A stretch of 36,172 bases of DNA from an uncultured Prevotella sp. (GTDB lineage Bacteria > Bacteroidota > Bacteroidia > Bacteroidales > Bacteroidaceae). Shown here one piece after another: positions 7,985 through 16,050 of the stretch. The position numbers and the translations under genes were made by a program. Numbering within the stretch: the stretch's first letter is position 1; each line of letters begins with the position of its first letter. The stretch lies in NCBI GenBank assembly GCA_947177775.1, contig CAMWVS010000030.1, positions 1-36,172 of the forward strand, written 5' to 3'. The notes under the pieces were generated by a model. It did no database searches, was not told the origin of the DNA, and was given only the letters and a program-made list of their open reading frames with translations.

Positions 7985-8485
7985 CTATTGAATGACCTTA
8001 AAGCGAATCCTGAACGAGCGTTTCATCTCATCCCAATTCGTTCCAAGCATCTCAAAGCGGCCTATCTGCGCTGTCGAACGGACATGACGGCCTATACACG
8101 GACACACATCATAGTCACCGATACGCACGAGGCGGATTGTTTCGGAGGCGTCGTCCGGCAGTTTGTCGAGCGACACTCCGGCATAACGTCCGCCGACGGC
8201 AGTACTCTCTGCCGTCAGGTCCGCACGCTGGACAAACTCGAACGTCACCGGCAAATCCTCCGCAATCAGCTCATTCATACGGTCCTCAATCGCCTTTTCC
8301 TCCTTCCGGTCCGGCTTGTGATCAAGGATATAACTGATTTTACTCTTCTTCCGTTCGATATGTGCATTGCGCGAACGCTCGCATCCGAACATGCGGATCA
8401 TCGTCTGGTTGAGCAGATGTTCCGCCGTGTGGCTTGGAGGAAACTCCTCCTTGTTGTGCTCATTCAATATCGGTTCCTGTTCCAT
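7985..8485 (-). CDS. AlaX-like aminoacyl-tRNA editing protein
   Basis: This 166-residue protein is a free-standing version of the second additional (editing) domain found in alanyl- and threonyl-tRNA synthetases. The metal-binding set is visible: SHTAEHLL with His19 and His23, and CPCIGRHV with Cys130 and His134, matching the HxxxH and CxxxH motifs. Such proteins hydrolyse mischarged tRNA, usually Ser-tRNA(Ala) or Ser-tRNA(Thr), in the cytosol. The target tRNA cannot be decided here. The protein is short and lacks an oligonucleotide-binding extension. The amylase gene lies 54 bp upstream on the same strand and no TAnnTTTG box was found between them, so they may share a transcript. Confidence 0.85.
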   Translation of the reverse strand: MEQEPILNEHNKEEFPPSHTAEHLLNQTMIRMFGCERSRNAHIERKKSKISYILDHKPDRKEEKAIEDRMNELIAEDLPVTFEFVQRADLTAESTAVGGRYAGVSLDKLPDDASETIRLVRIGDYDVCPCIGRHVRSTAQIGRFEMLGTNWDEMKRSFRIRFKVIQ

Positions 8486-8539
8486 TGTGCATCACAATAT
8501 ATTATAATATAACATTTAAGCAATCACCGCCTCCGTGTG

Positions 8540-10204
8540 TTAGACCGTCATCTTCCACACACGTCCGCCATACGCCGGAACGTTCATCTTCACGGCGCCG
8601 TCGGCCTTCAGTTCCATCACGCACTTATCACCGCTGAGCAAATCCTTCGCCTCGCGCAAGCCTTCACCCATCTGCAGATATTCAAAGGCATGGCGCGGGA
8701 TGACCACATCACAGTCCGTAGCGTCGCCTGAGAAATTCGCAGCCACGAGAAGCAGTTCGCTGCCGCATTTGCGGATGAATGCATAGACGCTGCCGCCGAT
8801 ATGTCCGTTGACGTACATGAGGTCATAGAAACAGCCGTCAGACACAGCCTTTTCCGTGCCGGCAATGTTGAGCACCTGAGAATAGACAGCCTCAAGAGAC
8901 TTCTCCTCACGCGTCATCTTTCTGCGGTCGAAATATCCTCGCCGCAGCGTGCCCACAGCCCAATAGTCGAAAATTGTCGTCCGGCCGTCACGTCCGCTGA
9001 ATCCCTCTTCATCCATGCCACGCTCGCCAAACTCCTGTCCGGCATAGAGCATGAACGGGTTCTGCTGCATCAGCGCACTGACGATAAGACCGGGAACGCC
9101 ACGGCGACCGTCGCCGGCAAAGAAGTCACAGCCGATGCGCTGCTCGTCATGGTTCTCAAGGAAATAAAGCATGTGGTCGCGGATGTCGTCCGTTGACTGC
9201 CAGTGGCGCGTTATGTCCGAAGCAGGACGTCGGCCGCACGTCACGTCACGCACGCTGTCGTACATTCCTACCTTGTCGTAAAGCCAGTCGAAGCCCGCAC
9301 CTATATAGTTGCGGTATTGCGAGGGATCATATACCTCGCCGATGAACTTGATTTCCGGATAGCGGTATTTCACCTTGTCCGTAGCCCAGGCCCAGAACGC
9401 GGCCGGCACCATCTCCGCCATGTCGCAGCGGAAAGCGTCGACACCCTTTGACGCCCAGAAGAGCAGAATGTCCGTCATCTTGTTCCACGTGTCGGGAATA
9501 GGACTGAAATGTTCCGAACGACCGCCCGCGTCACAGTAGTCGATGCCATAGTTCAGCTTGACCGTCTCATACCAGTCGTTCCGTCCGGGACGGTTGCTGA
9601 AATTGTCATTGCCCGTTGCCCGCGCCGGAGTCTCCGAATAGGATTCTGCTTCGCCATTAAAAAGGTCTATTTCGGGAGCGAACGGCTGACCCCAGCAATA
9701 ATAGAAATTGTTCGACGTAGAGAAGTGCATGTCGCGGTTGTCATCCTCTCCAAGATCACGGACGCCCTCCGGCTTGCACACCGAACGGTACTGTCGGGCC
9801 ACATGATTAGGCACGAAGTCAATAATGACCTTCATGCCGGCCTGATGCGTGCGCTTCACCAGTGCCTCAAACTCAGCCATTCTCTTGTCAACATTGTCGG
9901 CTATGTCCGGATCAATGTCATAATAGTCGGTGATGGCATACGGCGAACCAGCCCTACCCTTCACCACAGCCGGATGCTGGCGCGGTATGCCGTGGGCCGT
10001 ATAGTCCGTCGTCGTGGCATGACGGATGACACCTGTGTACCATACGTGCGTCACTCCGAGAGCCTTTATACGTTTCAGCGTCATCGCCGTGAAGGCACTC
10101 ATCTTCCCGCAACCGTTCTCCTCCAGTGTTCCGTTCCTGCGGCATGTCTCACGGCAGTTGCCGAAAAGGCGTGTGAATATCTGATAGATTATTACTTTCT
10201 GCAT
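8540..10204 (-). CDS. Cytoplasmic alpha-amylase family protein (GH13)
   Basis: This 554-residue enzyme has the four GH13 regions: DFVPNHV (region I), GVDAFRCDMAE with nucleophile Asp261 (II), FIGEVYDP with acid/base Glu290 (III) and FLENHDEQR with Asp353 (IV). A C-terminal beta domain follows from about residue 470. There is no signal peptide or lipobox, so it acts in the cytosol, probably on glycogen-derived or imported maltooligosaccharides. It is not next to a susCD-type locus. The start MQKVIIYQIFTRLFG fits the first strand of the barrel, as in other Bacteroidota members. The fabD terminator lies just upstream, yet no clear promoter box was found in the remaining 38 bp; transcription may arise by read-through. 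Confidence 0.93.
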   Translation of the reverse strand: MQKVIIYQIFTRLFGNCRETCRRNGTLEENGCGKMSAFTAMTLKRIKALGVTHVWYTGVIRHATTTDYTAHGIPRQHPAVVKGRAGSPYAITDYYDIDPDIADNVDKRMAEFEALVKRTHQAGMKVIIDFVPNHVARQYRSVCKPEGVRDLGEDDNRDMHFSTSNNFYYCWGQPFAPEIDLFNGEAESYSETPARATGNDNFSNRPGRNDWYETVKLNYGIDYCDAGGRSEHFSPIPDTWNKMTDILLFWASKGVDAFRCDMAEMVPAAFWAWATDKVKYRYPEIKFIGEVYDPSQYRNYIGAGFDWLYDKVGMYDSVRDVTCGRRPASDITRHWQSTDDIRDHMLYFLENHDEQRIGCDFFAGDGRRGVPGLIVSALMQQNPFMLYAGQEFGERGMDEEGFSGRDGRTTIFDYWAVGTLRRGYFDRRKMTREEKSLEAVYSQVLNIAGTEKAVSDGCFYDLMYVNGHIGGSVYAFIRKCGSELLLVAANFSGDATDCDVVIPRHAFEYLQMGEGLREAKDLLSGDKCVMELKADGAVKMNVPAYGGRVWKMTV

Positions 10205-10242
10205 TTAATATTTCTGATTTGTCATATACGTGAAAAAGCAAA

Positions 10243-10286
10243 AGCCCGCCCGCCATCCTTTCTCCGAGGGATGTGCGCGACGGGCT
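10243..10286 (-). terminator. Intrinsic terminator after fabD
   Basis: AGCCCG (10243-10248) pairs with CGGGCT (10281-10286), with further pairing of CGCC/GCG and CATCC/GGATG inside. On the minus strand the stem is followed by TTTGCTTTTTC. It sits 77 bp after the fabD stop codon. Confidence 0.8.
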
Positions 10287-10363
10287 TGCCGTTTTATCTT
10301 CTCATATAACCTGCCATAAGTGAATGTTATGTCCATCGTTGTATATGACAGGCATATATACCT

Positions 10364-11251
10364 TTATGCTATTCCGTGGGCTGCAACGTTCTTGTCGATA
10401 CGTCCGATCATACCCTGCAGAGCCTTGCCCGGACCGCACTCCGTGAAGTCATCAGCGCCGTCGGCAATCATGTTCTGTACGCTCTCCGTCCAGCGCACGC
10501 TGCTCGTCAGCTGTGCAATGAGGTTAGCCTTGATGTCAGCGGGGTCCGTGTGGGGCTTGCCGTCAACATTCTGATAGACGGGACACTTGGGAGCGGCAAA
10601 CTCCGTGGCCTCGATGGCAGCCTGCAGTTCATCCTTGGCGGGCTGCATCAGCGGAGAGTGGAACGCACCACCTACCTTCAACGGCAGGGCACGCTTTGCA
10701 CCGGCGGCCTTCAGTTTCTCGCAAGCCTCGTTGATGGCCTCGATGTTACCCGAGATAACCAGCTGTCCGGGGCAGTTGTAGTTGGCCGGAACGACAACAT
10801 GGCCTTCCTTGTTGACCTCTGCACAAATCTCCGCAATCTTCTCGTCGGGCAGACCAACGATAGCGGCCATCGTCGACGGAGCGACGTCACAGGCCTTCTG
10901 CATGGCCATAGCACGTGCATAGACCAGCTTCAGTCCGTCCTCGAAGCTCAGTGCGCCGACAGCAACCAGAGCCGAGAACTCACCCAGCGAGTGGCCGGCG
11001 GCCATGGCAGGCTGGAAAGAGTCACCCATGCAAAGAGCCGAAATCACGCTGTGGAGGAATACGGCGGGCTGTGTCACCTTTGTCTGCTTCAGCTCCTCAT
11101 CCGTGCCGCTGAACATGATGTCTGTTATTCTGTAACCGAGAATGTCGTTTGCTTTCTCAAAAAGTTCCTTTGCCAATGGATTGTTGTCATACAGGTCCTT
11201 GCCCATACCGACAAACTGTGCTCCCTGACCGGGAAAAACGAATGCTTTCAT
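10364..11251 (-). CDS. fabD: Malonyl-CoA:ACP transacylase
   Basis: This 295-residue enzyme moves malonyl groups from CoA to acyl carrier protein for fatty acid elongation in the cytosol. The N-terminus MKAFVFPGQGAQFVGMG is the family signature, the nucleophile Ser88 lies in AAGHSLGEF, and the catalytic His is in GGAFHSPLM. The C-terminal CGPGKALQGMI segment is also typical. An in-frame ATG 19 codons upstream was rejected because a strong promoter (-7 box at 11289-11296) lies within that extension, and because family members begin at MKAFVFPGQG. The gene appears monocistronic, with its own promoter and terminator, away from other fab genes. Confidence 0.96.
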   Translation of the reverse strand: MKAFVFPGQGAQFVGMGKDLYDNNPLAKELFEKANDILGYRITDIMFSGTDEELKQTKVTQPAVFLHSVISALCMGDSFQPAMAAGHSLGEFSALVAVGALSFEDGLKLVYARAMAMQKACDVAPSTMAAIVGLPDEKIAEICAEVNKEGHVVVPANYNCPGQLVISGNIEAINEACEKLKAAGAKRALPLKVGGAFHSPLMQPAKDELQAAIEATEFAAPKCPVYQNVDGKPHTDPADIKANLIAQLTSSVRWTESVQNMIADGADDFTECGPGKALQGMIGRIDKNVAAHGIA

Positions 11252-11288
11252 ATCTACTAAAAAGTTTATAATAAATGTATTACGGCTG

Positions 11289-11320
11289 CAAAGGTAACAC
11301 TTTTTCACAACACAGGCAAG
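11289..11320 (-). promoter_or_regulatory. Promoter for fabD
   Basis: The minus strand reads CTTG (11320-11317), 20 bases, then TACCTTTG (11296-11289) followed by CA. The leader is about 30 nt. It fixes the fabD start at 11251. Confidence 0.8.
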
Positions 11321-11360
11321 AAAATAGGCTTAAAAGCGCACGGGATTGGGATGAGAATAT

Positions 11361-11705
11361 TTAAATCTCATCAAGATACTTTTCTACTTGAACACGCAAC
11401 GGAACAATATCGTTAATTGCTGTTTCCCATAAATCCTCTATTCGGACCTGGGCATATCCATGAACAAGGATGTGTCTCATTGCTACAATCTGAGGCCATG
11501 GCAATTCGCTATGCTCTTCTTTAAACTCCTTCGTAAGCATATATGCGGCCTCACCGATAACTTCGATACTCTTCATGACAGCGAAATAAGTACGGGTGTC
11601 TGTACGGAACTCCTCAAAAGTGAAACCATCAATAAAATGCTCCACATGCTTGGCATACTCCACGATGTCGGCCAACCGTCCTTTGTCTCTACTCGCCTCT
11701 CTCAT
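11361..11705 (-). CDS. hepT: HepT-like HEPN RNase toxin
   Basis: This 114-residue alpha-helical protein carries the HEPN RNase motif R-x4-H-x-Y as Arg77, His82 and Tyr84 in MRHILVHGYAQV. In studied HepT/MntA pairs the HEPN protein cuts RNA (tRNA in some cases), and MntA blocks it by adding AMP to the Tyr of this motif. All motif residues are present, so the toxin looks intact. Its start codon lies inside the end of mntA with a 17-bp overlap, so the pair is translationally linked with the antitoxin first. The assignment as a toxin-antitoxin system comes from family knowledge; activity is not proven by sequence. Confidence 0.88.
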   Translation of the reverse strand: MREASRDKGRLADIVEYAKHVEHFIDGFTFEEFRTDTRTYFAVMKSIEVIGEAAYMLTKEFKEEHSELPWPQIVAMRHILVHGYAQVRIEDLWETAINDIVPLRVQVEKYLDEI

Positions 11706-11985
11706 ATATCAACTTTCTGTCACAATTCACGCTGTCAACCGCCCATGGACGCAGTGTGCCCTCTTCTACAAGATCCACTTCACGCCCAAGCAATTCTTTC
11801 AGTTCCACATACATTCCTGCAATTTTCATCAGTCCTATACGCTGACTGCGGTCATAAGCCACCAGTATATCCACATCACTATCCGCACGTTCTTCGCCAC
11901 GTGCAAACGATCCGAACAGCCATGCACGTTTCACCGGCTGTGTCGCGAAATAAGCTGCGATGGTGGATATAATGTCTGTGTTCAT
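11689..11985 (-). CDS. mntA: MntA-like nucleotidyltransferase antitoxin
   Basis: This 98-residue minimal nucleotidyltransferase carries GSFARGEERADSDVD, an exact GS-x10-DxD motif (Gly25, Ser26, Asp37, Asp39). A third acidic residue is likely Asp72 or so, in REVDLVEEG. Proteins of this family AMPylate the Tyr of the HepT RNase motif and so neutralise it. The first in-frame ATG, 46 codons upstream, was rejected: a TTG-N20-TATCTTTG promoter lies inside that extension, and MNTDIISTIAAYF is the usual kind of N-terminus. The gene overlaps hepT by 17 bp. Confidence 0.9.
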   Translation of the reverse strand: MNTDIISTIAAYFATQPVKRAWLFGSFARGEERADSDVDILVAYDRSQRIGLMKIAGMYVELKELLGREVDLVEEGTLRPWAVDSVNCDRKLIYERGE

Positions 11986-12015
11986 TTTCTGTCTGATTAT
12001 AATGGATATATACCG

Positions 12016-12046
12016 CAAAGATAGCCCATTTATTTCTTTCTGCCAA
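12016..12046 (-). promoter_or_regulatory. Promoter for mntA-hepT
   Basis: The minus strand reads TTG (12046-12044), 20 bases, then TATCTTTG (12023-12016). The transcript would start about 25 nt before the mntA ATG. Confidence 0.75.
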
Positions 12047-12198
12047 GGATTTAACAAACAAAAAAGAAAAACTTTAAATTGACATGAGAATATTCCTGTC
12101 AACCGTCTTCTGTTCTTGTTCACATGGTTTGTTTCCTAAGTTAGATGGAAGGCGTGCAAACTGCAAACATACCTATGTAGGGACAACTGGGAACTCTT

Positions 12199-12873
12199 CT
12201 ACTGTTTGACGAATGCTATCTCAAGACTATTTAATCGACCTAACGTTCCTTTAGATGGAAAATAATGCCAATGCTCCCATTCTGGTTCATCCGAGTTATG
12301 CATAATATAAATATCATTACCATCAACTACATATTCACCATAATACTCACTGTTATAAGTATGAGGCTTATTATCTGAATCCAAATAATAATCAATATTA
12401 GTCATAGAATACTTACCATCTGCAGAAAAAGTTATTGTCGTGATGTATTCTCTATACTTACTCACATACTTACTCACCCACGTCCCCACAAGCATCTCCT
12501 TCGTCAATTCCCCGGTCTTCTTCGCATATTCCGCCACAGGCACGGAAAGAATCTGGCTTTTGCCGACGAGCGTACCGTCAACAGAGACTGAGATGAAAAA
12601 CGGGAGTTTGCTCCAATCAGCGTTCTTGAACGTCGCGTCGTCGCCGACAGCCAGCGAGAGCACGCCGAAGTCGTTGGTCGTAGCTTGCTGCGTGCCGGTA
12701 TAGACAATCTTATCGGAAGAGTCGGTGATAGTCATGGCGGCACTAACCGTCACACCCGCACGCGGTTCGCCGGTGGCTGTGTTGAGCAGCGAAACCTGAT
12801 AGCCGATTTGAGCACGGGAGGCCACAGGGATGACCAATATACACAGTATTATATAAACAATGGTACGTCTCAT
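12199..12873 (-). CDS. Exported two-domain protein, lipocalin-like C-terminus (paralog 2)
   Basis: This 224-residue protein has a signal peptide (MRRTIVYIILCILVIPVASRA). Residues about 22-125 form a beta-rich domain that begins IGYQVSLLNTATGEP and ends QILSVPVAEYAKKTG. That ending is like the LLSVPYALYAKTA motif seen at the end of a common domain in Bacteroidota surface proteins. Residues 126-224 begin LTKEMLVGTW, resemble the start of a lipocalin-like barrel, and contain TITFSADGKYSM. The first 125 residues are almost identical to those of the upstream gene, but the last 90 are different. It starts 15 bp after that gene and probably shares its transcript. The junction carries a doubled VSKY. 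No enzyme motif is visible. Function unknown; ligand binding at the cell surface is a guess from the fold type. Confidence 0.8.
   Translation of the reverse strand: MRRTIVYIILCILVIPVASRAQIGYQVSLLNTATGEPRAGVTVSAAMTITDSSDKIVYTGTQQATTNDFGVLSLAVGDDATFKNADWSKLPFFISVSVDGTLVGKSQILSVPVAEYAKKTGELTKEMLVGTWVSKYVSKYREYITTITFSADGKYSMTNIDYYLDSDNKPHTYNSEYYGEYVVDGNDIYIMHNSDEPEWEHWHYFPSKGTLGRLNSLEIAFVKQ
12472..12823 (-). repeat. 352-bp direct repeat, copy 2
   Basis: This segment aligns without gaps to 13390-13741 (offset 918 bp). By eye there are about 18 differences, giving roughly 95% identity. The half nearest the C-terminal junction (12472-12640) has only about one difference. It covers the end of the signal peptide through the first residues of the C-terminal domain. 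Confidence 0.92.
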
Positions 12874-12888
12874 GATGCTTAGCTTTTA

Positions 12889-13803
12889 TTATTGTTTTGT
12901 ATAAGATGCAGGTATAGAAGACCTTGAACAATTATAATCCTTTAAAGAAAATATACCTGATGATTCACAATATAATACTTCCTTTGATATAATGTATGAC
13001 ATGTCAACAGAAAAAACAAATAGATTTGTTGATGTTTCCGTAAACATGGACAAGAACTCATCCATGCCACTATCAACATCGTATGAAGATGGAGACAATA
13101 TCATACGGACATCATTACCATTTATTAAATACTCACCGATAATCATATAGGATTCCTCGCCTTTTGCAAAATTAAACTCTGAATTATCATCAATATTTCC
13201 TGAGCTATCCCTATGTCCAACTGTCCATCCTTTCCAATATCCATCGAATTTAAATGTCCCATCTTCAAAAAACTGTATCTTGTTTTTAGGATTATCATAT
13301 AACATATATGTATATTTAACCTCTATACTATTTCCTTCCGAATCATATCTATAATAATGATCGTCTATTTTCTCATTATGTTTATAACTACTCACCCACG
13401 TCCCCACGAGCATCTCCTTCGTCAATTCCCCGGTCTTCTTCGCATATTCCGCCACAGGCACGGAAAGAATCTGGCTTTTGCCGACGAGCGTACCGTCAAC
13501 AGAGACTGAGATGAAAAACGGGAGTTTGCTCCAATCAGCGTTCTTGAACGTAGCATCATCGCCGACGGCCAGCGAGAGCACGCCGAAGTCGTTGGTCGTA
13601 GCTTGCTGCGTGCCGGTGTAGACAACCTTGTCGGAAGAGTCGGTAATGGTCACAACGGCGTTCACCGTCACTCCCGCACGCGGTTCGCCGGTGGCAGTGT
13701 TGAGCAGCGAAACCTGATAGCCGATTTGAGCACGGGAGGCCGTAGGGACCAACGTACATACAAGACAGAAAAGGATTGCGGATATATATCTTATTGCTTT
13801 CAT
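12889..13803 (-). CDS. Exported two-domain protein, lipocalin-like C-terminus (paralog 1)
   Basis: This 304-residue protein has a signal peptide (MKAIRYISAILFCLV, cleaved near SRAQ). The N-terminal domain of about 105 residues, ending LSVPVAEYAKKTG, is nearly the same as in the next gene. The C-terminal part (from LTKEMLVGTWVSSY) is longer, at about 175 residues, and acidic, with IQFFEDGTFKF and GEYLINGNDVRM strands like a lipocalin-type barrel. The C-terminal coding DNA is clearly richer in A+T than the shared half, which hints at separate histories for the two halves. The gene lies 123 bp downstream of the 707-aa gene, and no TAnnTTTG box was found in that gap, so it is likely part of the same operon. 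Function unknown. Confidence 0.8.
   Translation of the reverse strand: MKAIRYISAILFCLVCTLVPTASRAQIGYQVSLLNTATGEPRAGVTVNAVVTITDSSDKVVYTGTQQATTNDFGVLSLAVGDDATFKNADWSKLPFFISVSVDGTLVGKSQILSVPVAEYAKKTGELTKEMLVGTWVSSYKHNEKIDDHYYRYDSEGNSIEVKYTYMLYDNPKNKIQFFEDGTFKFDGYWKGWTVGHRDSSGNIDDNSEFNFAKGEESYMIIGEYLINGNDVRMILSPSSYDVDSGMDEFLSMFTETSTNLFVFSVDMSYIISKEVLYCESSGIFSLKDYNCSRSSIPASYTKQ
13390..13741 (-). repeat. 352-bp direct repeat, copy 1
   Basis: Partner of the repeat at 12472-12823. The copies encode the same N-terminal domain in two adjacent genes. Both ends of the similarity are sharp: outside it the genes do not align. Confidence 0.92.
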
Positions 13804-13832
13804 TTCGTTTATAAAATTAGAATTAGTTCATT

Positions 13833-13912
13833 TGATTATTAGAAAAACTGTTGATTATTTAAGAGAAGATACAGCTGGTTATTTAAACACAGCTGATTAT
13901 TTAGAAACACGG
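13833..13912. repeat. Degenerate tandem repeat in the 707-aa / 304-aa gene gap
   Basis: Four related units start at 13833, 13852, 13876 and 13894. Each begins TGATTATT or TGGTTATTT, followed by A-rich sequence and often CAGC. The last two are the closest, TGGTTATTTAAACACAGC and TGATTATTTAGAAACAC. They fill most of the 123-bp gap between the two co-oriented genes. No function is evident. Confidence 0.7.
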
Positions 13913-13926
13913 TGCGCGAAGGCCCG

Positions 13927-16050
13927 TCACCGGCGGTTGAGCGTATGAAGCGCCGTATCGCCGGCCGTGCGGTATTGGAGCACGGTCTCACTGACGTTGA
14001 CAACGCTAAGCACCTTCACATCCACCGCACTGTCATCGGGATAGATCGAGACGCGGCCGCTCTGCGGGTCGTTGACAACATACGTGCCGGGCGCAACCAC
14101 CTGACCGTTTGCCATTGAGCAGGTGTCATCAGCACGGAAAGTATATGTCACCTCCGACCGGCCTTCAACTCCGCTCCACGTACCCACGAGCAGCGTACGG
14201 CGATAGTCGTCCAAGTAGAGTCCCGCGTCAATGGGGCCCGGCTTCATGAACACCGTGTCGCGCACCGCCACCGGAAGATAAGGACCGGCCGTATAGAGTG
14301 TCCCGCCGCCGGCGGCCGAACCCGTGAACGGCATGCCGGACAGGTAGGTGACCACGGCGTTAGTCCCGCCGAAGACCATCGGCTGAAGCTGCATGTCGCT
14401 CATCAGCGGAGCCACCTGCGCCCTGACAGTTCGGCCGGCATAGTGGAACACGGGACGTATGGTCAGTTCCTTTTTCGTCTCAGCCACGGCAAGGCCGCTG
14501 ATGTCGATGTCGCCGCAGAATCCCTGAACGGCGGTCGTGTCAGGCATGATTGTACCGACGAAGATGCTGTCCACCGGTTCGCCGGAGGCGTCAAGAAGCT
14601 CAAAGCCGGTCTCCAGTTCACCGAGTATCTCGTTTTCCGACTTTGTGGACATGGTCACGACGTCCTGTCCCTCCGTCTTAACAGCTACGGCACGTGTCTG
14701 GAAGAAACGCGGGAAGAGGTCGTATGTGGTCTCAAAGAACTTATGTTCATACTTCAGCAGGTCATGCTCCTGCTCCTCACCCCACAGAATATAGTCACGC
14801 CGATAGAGCGAGGCCACAGCCTGCATCTTCAGACTCGCGGTCAATTCAGCCTTTCCATAGACCTCCGGATTGTATGTCACGGACTGGTTGAGCATCCCCA
14901 ACCCGAACTCACTCTGCAGCGATGGTCCGAGCTTGAACTTCAGGCGGGCTCCTGCCGCCTCACGAAGTATGTTGAGATCAAGCGCAGCCTGAACGCCCAT
15001 ATACAGTTCTCCCTTGCACGTGATGTCCGTCTGCGCCTCCGTTCCGCCATCCTCGCCTTTCAGAGGCGTTATGCTGAAATCCGGATCCTTACGCGGGAGC
15101 TTCTTGTAGCTGACATGGACGCTGCTGTTCTGCCGGGTATGAAGATTGGCCATCAGCTCGGCATTGAGCTCAACAAAACCGTCAAACTCAATGGACGGGG
15201 TGAACACAAGGGCATAGACGCCCAGCGGTATGCCTCCGATGTGGATTTCCCGTTCCTGAGTGTCGGAAACATTCAATCCGGCCTTGATGTTGAAGTCAAG
15301 TACGTTACGCACGTCGGCCTCCATGCTGTAGTAGCCACGGAGCACATCGGCCACCACCGTGCCGCGTATGCTGAAATCGTCCGTCGCGCCGACCGCGAAG
15401 CTATCGCCGATGTCTATGGTCATCTCCAGCGTCTCGTTCGTTTCCAGAGGTGCCCGATGGCGCTGTTCCACGGAGGAGACCGGCTTCACGGGTACTTCCA
15501 TTTCGCCGGCAAAGAAAAGGCGGTCGAACACGTCTTTCATCTCAATGTCGGTGATGCCGACCACATATTCGTTGTTGCGGAACGCGACCGACGTGACCCG
15601 GGTCACAAGCCCGATGGGGAACAGCCGGTCCATGCGCCCGTAGAAGAGCTTTTCGCCCTCGCGGGGCAGGATGGCCGGCGGAGTGTCGTGACGGTAATAT
15701 ATGTTGGCGCCGTCATAGCGGATTATCCACAGGCTGTCCTCTGCCGTCATCATCCTCACGCCGTCTTTCACCCGAATCCCGTTGCGGCTGCCCAGCGCCA
15801 CACTGTCAATCTCGGCTATCGGCACGACCAGCGCCGTGTCTGCCGTATAGAATACCTGCGTCACGACGTCGTCATGAACGACGCTGTCTCTGTCAACCCG
15901 CGAACAGACGATGCTGTCAATCTCCGACGTGTAGAGCAGATTGACCTCACCTGTGGTCCTGAAGACGAGCAGCTGGCCGGCGTCGTCCTGCGCCCTGACT
16001 GCCGAAGCTATCGCCACGACGGCCACAAGAAACGATAGGATGCGTCTCAT
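13927..16050 (-). CDS. Large exported protein of unknown function (707 aa)
   Basis: This protein of 707 residues has a signal peptide (MRRILSFLVAVVAIASAVRAQ). Residues 25-95 hold two copies of a short motif, LYTSEIDSIVC and VPIAEIDSVAL, a pattern common in Bacteroidota exported proteins of unknown role. The middle (about 200-480) is rich in beta strands and alternating hydrophobic residues. The end (about 630-707) starts LLVGTWSGVEGRSEVTYTF and resembles the lipocalin-like end of the two downstream proteins. No catalytic motif, membrane helix or lipobox was recognised. It overlaps the upstream 157-aa gene by 4 bp (ATGA), so translation is coupled. Codon use is GC-rich, unlike the AT-rich ends of the next two genes. 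I do not recognise a named family for the whole protein. Confidence 0.85.
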   Translation of the reverse strand: MRRILSFLVAVVAIASAVRAQDDAGQLLVFRTTGEVNLLYTSEIDSIVCSRVDRDSVVHDDVVTQVFYTADTALVVPIAEIDSVALGSRNGIRVKDGVRMMTAEDSLWIIRYDGANIYYRHDTPPAILPREGEKLFYGRMDRLFPIGLVTRVTSVAFRNNEYVVGITDIEMKDVFDRLFFAGEMEVPVKPVSSVEQRHRAPLETNETLEMTIDIGDSFAVGATDDFSIRGTVVADVLRGYYSMEADVRNVLDFNIKAGLNVSDTQEREIHIGGIPLGVYALVFTPSIEFDGFVELNAELMANLHTRQNSSVHVSYKKLPRKDPDFSITPLKGEDGGTEAQTDITCKGELYMGVQAALDLNILREAAGARLKFKLGPSLQSEFGLGMLNQSVTYNPEVYGKAELTASLKMQAVASLYRRDYILWGEEQEHDLLKYEHKFFETTYDLFPRFFQTRAVAVKTEGQDVVTMSTKSENEILGELETGFELLDASGEPVDSIFVGTIMPDTTAVQGFCGDIDISGLAVAETKKELTIRPVFHYAGRTVRAQVAPLMSDMQLQPMVFGGTNAVVTYLSGMPFTGSAAGGGTLYTAGPYLPVAVRDTVFMKPGPIDAGLYLDDYRRTLLVGTWSGVEGRSEVTYTFRADDTCSMANGQVVAPGTYVVNDPQSGRVSIYPDDSAVDVKVLSVVNVSETVLQYRTAGDTALHTLNRR

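Noticed and set aside
10376..11260. A 294-codon plus-strand open frame opposite fabD
   Set aside because: FabD motifs on the minus strand are unambiguous; the plus-strand product has no recognisable feature.
11252..11308. Longer N-terminus for FabD
   Set aside because: A strong promoter box lies inside the extension and FabD proteins start at MKAFVFPGQG.
11986..12123. Longer N-terminus for MntA
   Set aside because: The mntA promoter lies inside it and the added residues do not fit the family.
12164..12171. Minus-strand TATGTTTG as a further promoter
   Set aside because: No TTG element is found at the right distance, and mntA already has a better promoter closer to its start.
14443..16038. 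A 531-codon open frame on the plus strand opposite the 707-aa gene
   Set aside because: It lies wholly antisense to a gene with a signal peptide, coupled start and sensible codon use. Its translation is rich in His, Arg and Val with no family motif, as expected of a GC-rich shadow frame.
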